This document shows, one piece after another, positions 61,684-64,000 of a stretch of DNA of 64,000 nucleotides. The DNA is from Prevotella sp. (GTDB lineage: Bacteria; Bacteroidota; Bacteroidia; Bacteroidales; Bacteroidaceae). Where the stretch lies: NCBI GenBank assembly GCA_017410365.1, contig JAFQQY010000016.1, positions 18,170 to 82,169 on the forward strand, given 5' to 3'. A model generated the notes under the pieces. It was given only the letters and a program-made list of their open reading frames with translations, ran no database searches and was not told the origin of the DNA. Position 1 is the first letter of the stretch. Every line of letters begins with the position of its first letter. A program made the translations under genes and the position numbers.

Positions 61684-63474
61684 ATGAACATTAAGCATTA
61701 CGCATTAAGCATCATATCGCTCCTTGCAGCCAATGCAGGCGCACAGACGGTGCTCAACATCACGGCCGACAGCAGCTTGACCCATGTGATGCGCCATGCA
61801 CGCGAGATGCGACGCACAGGACAGGTGCACCCCGACAGCACTATCACCGTCAACATGAAGGCGGGCACCTACCGACTTTACGAACCTGTGTTCGTGCGCT
61901 ATGAAGACAACAAGATACACCTCAAGGGCGAACCGGGAACCGTGGTCAGCGGCGGTATAGAGATTAACGGTTGGAAGCGCAAGGGCAAGGTGTGGGTGGC
62001 AGATGTGCCCGACTTCAACGGCCGCCCTATCGACTTCCGCCAGTTGTGGATTAACGGCAGCAAGGCCGACCGCGCCAGAGACGTTGCCAACTTCAACGAC
62101 ATGTATCGTGTAATGTCGCTCGACAAGGTGAACAGACGCATGTGGGTGCCTCGCAAGGCTGTTGAGATGCTTGTTGACAAAAACTCAAAAACTCAACAAC
62201 TCAAAAACTCATGCCAATACTCCGAACTGGTGATTCACGAGATGTGGTGCGTGGCAAATCTGAGAATCAAGAGCATCGAACTCGACGGCGATTCTGCCGC
62301 CATCAGCTTCCACAATCCTGAGAGCCGAATACAGTTCGAGCACCCTTGGCCATGCCCAATGATTACCACCGACGGGCGCAACTCGGCGTTCTATATTACC
62401 AACGCCATGGAACTGCTCGACCGTCCGGGAGAGTGGTACCACGACATCCGCGCTCATAAGCTCTACTACTATCCGCGCCATGGCGAGGATATGAGCAACG
62501 TGAAGGCAGAAGTGCCCGTTCTCGAAACATTGCTACGCATAGAGGGCACACAAGGCAGAGAGGTGGCAGACATCACCTTTGAGGGCATCACCTTCAGCCA
62601 CACCGGATGGCTACGCCCTTCTACCCACGGCCATGTGCCCCTGCAGGCAGGCATGTATCTCACCGATGCCTATAAGCTGCGCCCGCAGATAAGCCGTGTT
62701 GACAACCACAAGCTTGACAACCAGGGATGGATAGAACGTTCCGATGCAGCTATCGAACTGACACATACACGCAACGTCAACTTCGAGCAGTGCACATTCA
62801 CGCACCTCGGAGGCAGCGGCATCGACTATAAGGAGGGATGCACCGGAGGCAAGGTCAACGGTTGCACGTTCACCGACATCGCCATGAACGGCTATGTGGG
62901 AGGCGCCTTCTCGCTGCCTGCTTACGAGACACACATGCACTTCGCCCCAGAGAACTATCCTTGGTGTACGGGACAGGTAATCAGCAATTCGCTCTTCCAG
63001 AACGTAGGAAACGAAGATTGGGGTTGTCTCGCCATCGTTGTGGGCTTTGCCAACCACGTTCAGATTACGCACAACGAGATTTGCGAGGTGCCCTACTCTG
63101 GCATCAGCGTCGGCTGGGGATGGAACCGCTGGCCAACAGAGTGCGGCCATAACCTCGTTCATGCCAACAAGATTCACCACTATGCCAAGCACATGTACGA
63201 CGTGGCAGGCATCTACACCCTGGGCGAGCAGTACGGTACGGTGATTTCCGAGAATGCCGTCAGCGACATCTACGCGCCTCCTTACGCCCACGACCCTCAC
63301 CACTGGTTCTATCTCTACACCGACGAGGGCAGCCGAGGCATAACGGTAAGGGACAACTGGTGCCCAGAGGAGAAGTTCCTGAAGAACGCCTGCGGTCCTG
63401 ACAACGTGTGGACGAACAACGGCCCTATGGTGAGCGACGAGATTAAGAAGCGTGCCGGACGAAAAGAGAAGTAA
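61684..63474 (+). CDS. Secreted parallel beta-helix glycan-active protein (GH141-like), copy 2
   Basis: A 596-aa paralogue of the 53176 protein. Shared blocks include NPESRIQFEHPWPCPMI (about 213), LLDRPGEWYHDIRAHKLYYY, HVPLQAGMYLTDAYKL and VPYSGISVGWGWNRWPTECG. The signal peptide (1-20, AANAGA) has an N-region encoded by the 21-bp-type repeat. Copy 1's DUF1565-like start is replaced here by a shorter one (SSLTHVMRHAREMRRTGQVH). The C-terminal half is a right-handed beta-helix. Activity is probably that of a glycoside hydrolase (GH141-like, tentative). It ends the cluster and is followed by a strong terminator. A short Q/N/K/S-rich stretch (DKNSKTQQLKNSCQ, about 165-178) is encoded by AACTCAAAAACTCAACAAC-type repeats. 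Confidence 0.75.
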   Translation: MNIKHYALSIISLLAANAGAQTVLNITADSSLTHVMRHAREMRRTGQVHPDSTITVNMKAGTYRLYEPVFVRYEDNKIHLKGEPGTVVSGGIEINGWKRKGKVWVADVPDFNGRPIDFRQLWINGSKADRARDVANFNDMYRVMSLDKVNRRMWVPRKAVEMLVDKNSKTQQLKNSCQYSELVIHEMWCVANLRIKSIELDGDSAAISFHNPESRIQFEHPWPCPMITTDGRNSAFYITNAMELLDRPGEWYHDIRAHKLYYYPRHGEDMSNVKAEVPVLETLLRIEGTQGREVADITFEGITFSHTGWLRPSTHGHVPLQAGMYLTDAYKLRPQISRVDNHKLDNQGWIERSDAAIELTHTRNVNFEQCTFTHLGGSGIDYKEGCTGGKVNGCTFTDIAMNGYVGGAFSLPAYETHMHFAPENYPWCTGQVISNSLFQNVGNEDWGCLAIVVGFANHVQITHNEICEVPYSGISVGWGWNRWPTECGHNLVHANKIHHYAKHMYDVAGIYTLGEQYGTVISENAVSDIYAPPYAHDPHHWFYLYTDEGSRGITVRDNWCPEEKFLKNACGPDNVWTNNGPMVSDEIKKRAGRKEK

Positions 63475-63500
63475 AAATCCCACTAATGAACAACAACTAC

Positions 63501-63546
63501 AATGGAGCAATGCCTGTATCATTCACAGACATTGCTCCATTTCTTC
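63501..63546 (+). terminator. Terminator of the carbohydrate cluster
   Basis: AATGGAGCAATG (63501-63512) pairs perfectly over 12 bp with CATTGCTCCATT (63530-63541), followed by TCTTCTTT. It lies 26 nt after the last gene of the cluster. Confidence 0.85.
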
Positions 63547-63865
63547 TTTATCATAGTTTAGTGGAGAAATCCTTCAATATCGAACAAACCATTCGCAACG
63601 GTGCAAATAGGGTCGTTTGCCATAAGAAGCGCCGTGAAAAGCCTAGGACTACCTAGGATTCCTAGGTAAACACAAAAGTAACCTCAGGCAATTGAATAAT
63701 ACATATCCGCGTTAACTAATATTACGGTTCTCTGCCAAAGCCCCTTAGTTCCTAAAACTAGAGAATTGGCTTAACTTCTAACTCCTCAAAAAAGAAAGTA
63801 TTCGTCTGAACTCCAATACTCCTTAAAAGACGAGGCGCATTAAAAAAAGGATTCCACCATTGAAG
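63547..63865. other. Intergenic region with a CCTAGG cluster and dispersed-element remnants
   Basis: No gene is seen. CCTAGG occurs three times within 25 bp (63642, 63652, 63661). TTCTAACTCC, AAAAAAGAAAGTATTCGTC and ACTCCTTAAAA near 63775-63830 are degenerate fragments of the inverted dispersed element. A sequence matching TGAAC at 63866 starts the insertion sequence. Confidence 0.6.
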
Positions 63866-64000
63866 TGAACCCCGAAAGTTAGACAAAAAACTTTCGGGGT
63901 TTATTATGTCAAAAAGGAAGAAACACGGTTATGTAGAGTGCTTGAAGTACATGCGTATGATTCAAGAAGGAATGTCCATTCGTTCAATCCATGTAAAGTA
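63866..64000 (+). mobile_element. Left end of an insertion sequence (IS3-like), truncated by the window edge
   Basis: TGAACCCCGAAAGTTAGACA (63866-63885) looks like an IS3-family left inverted repeat, beginning TG. It is followed 20 nt later by the start of a transposase-like frame. ACCCCGAAAGTT (63869-63880) pairs with AACTTTCGGGGT (63889-63900) to form a 12-bp hairpin just before the ATG. The right end and any target-site duplication lie outside the window. Confidence 0.7.
63906..64000 (+). CDS. Transposase N-terminus, IS3 OrfA-like (partial)
   Basis: ATG at 63906 opens a frame to the window end (31 codons seen). It begins MSKRKKHGY, then YMRMIQEGMSIRSIH, a basic start and helix-turn-helix pattern like OrfA of IS3-family elements (lysine-rich, then a G-x-S-(I/V)-R-S turn). 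Family assignment rests on this short stretch and the TG-starting terminal repeat. A hairpin directly upstream probably shields it from outside transcription. Confidence 0.6.
   Translation, partial: MSKRKKHGYVECLKYMRMIQEGMSIRSIHVK

Noticed and set aside
62611-63522. 303-codon open frame on the minus strand
   Set aside because: It is a shadow of the second beta-helix gene, whose codon bias keeps the opposite strand open; no recognisable domain or promoter.

Overview
The window reads as a chromosomal segment of a Bacteroidales bacterium, most likely Prevotellaceae. The evidence is Bacteroidetes-type promoters (TTTG, 19-20 bp, TAnnTTTG), almost no Shine-Dalgarno sequences, and clade-typical families: a kinase-less relative of hybrid two-component regulators, a putative porin with a DUF4468 neighbour, the bamD-omega-DUF4293 cluster, a CBM20-fused amylomaltase, a leuACD-leuA2-leuB operon, and GH127/GH31/beta-helix carbohydrate genes. 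The genus is inferred, not proven.

Layout. 0-9 kb: the 3' part of a membrane sensor-AraC regulator, a structured RNA with 6S-like architecture, ribE, a HAD phosphatase and malQ on the opposite strand, mltG, and a soluble AraC regulator. 8.7-9.2 kb: an array of ~73-bp repeats belonging to a family that recurs at 13.2, 21.3, 57.5 and 59.3 kb. 9.2-13 kb: the bamD-rpoZ-DUF4293 operon (minus) and uvrB. 13-18 kb: a 600-bp gap full of hairpins and repeats, then a 1338-aa secreted surface protein with a 57-aa companion and a strong terminator. 18-26.7 kb: DUF4468 protein, small membrane protein and putative porin, then engB-uup-recR-membrane protein-GT2-GNAT. 26.8 kb: tRNA-Asp with its own promoter and terminator. 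27-33.5 kb: the leucine operon on the minus strand, preceded by a leader peptide rich in Leu and Ile codons and an attenuator. 33.5-39.1 kb: thrS, TPR protein, def, ruvX and SPOR lipoprotein on the minus strand. 39.3-40.2 kb: a YtxH/holin-like stress cassette. 40.3-47.4 kb: secreted C1 peptidase, pepP, trmD, patatin, MFS and pheS on the minus strand. 47.5-50.1 kb: DUF4348 lipoprotein, murB and a PhnP-like hydrolase. 50.2 kb: a small RNA candidate. 50.3-53 kb: HD hydrolase and menA from overlapping divergent promoters, then rluA with a 53-aa membrane protein. 53.2-63.5 kb: a carbohydrate cluster (beta-helix enzyme, GH31, sodium symporter, GH127, second beta-helix enzyme). 63.9 kb: the left end of an insertion sequence cut by the window edge.

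How the genes work together. Most of the window is housekeeping: riboflavin, starch or maltodextrin use, peptidoglycan, outer-membrane assembly, DNA repair, translation, leucine (perhaps with isoleucine) synthesis, and menaquinone. The carbohydrate cluster looks designed to trim pentose- and possibly fucose-bearing plant glycans in the periplasm, import the sugars through a sodium symporter and cleave alpha-xylosides in the cytoplasm. It has no SusC/SusD pair in view.

The most interesting non-coding signals are the leuA attenuator, the 6S-like RNA before ribE, the short RNA at 50.2 kb, the dispersed hairpin-bearing repeat family, and simple repeats that run up to, and in one case into, the start of glycan-degradation genes.
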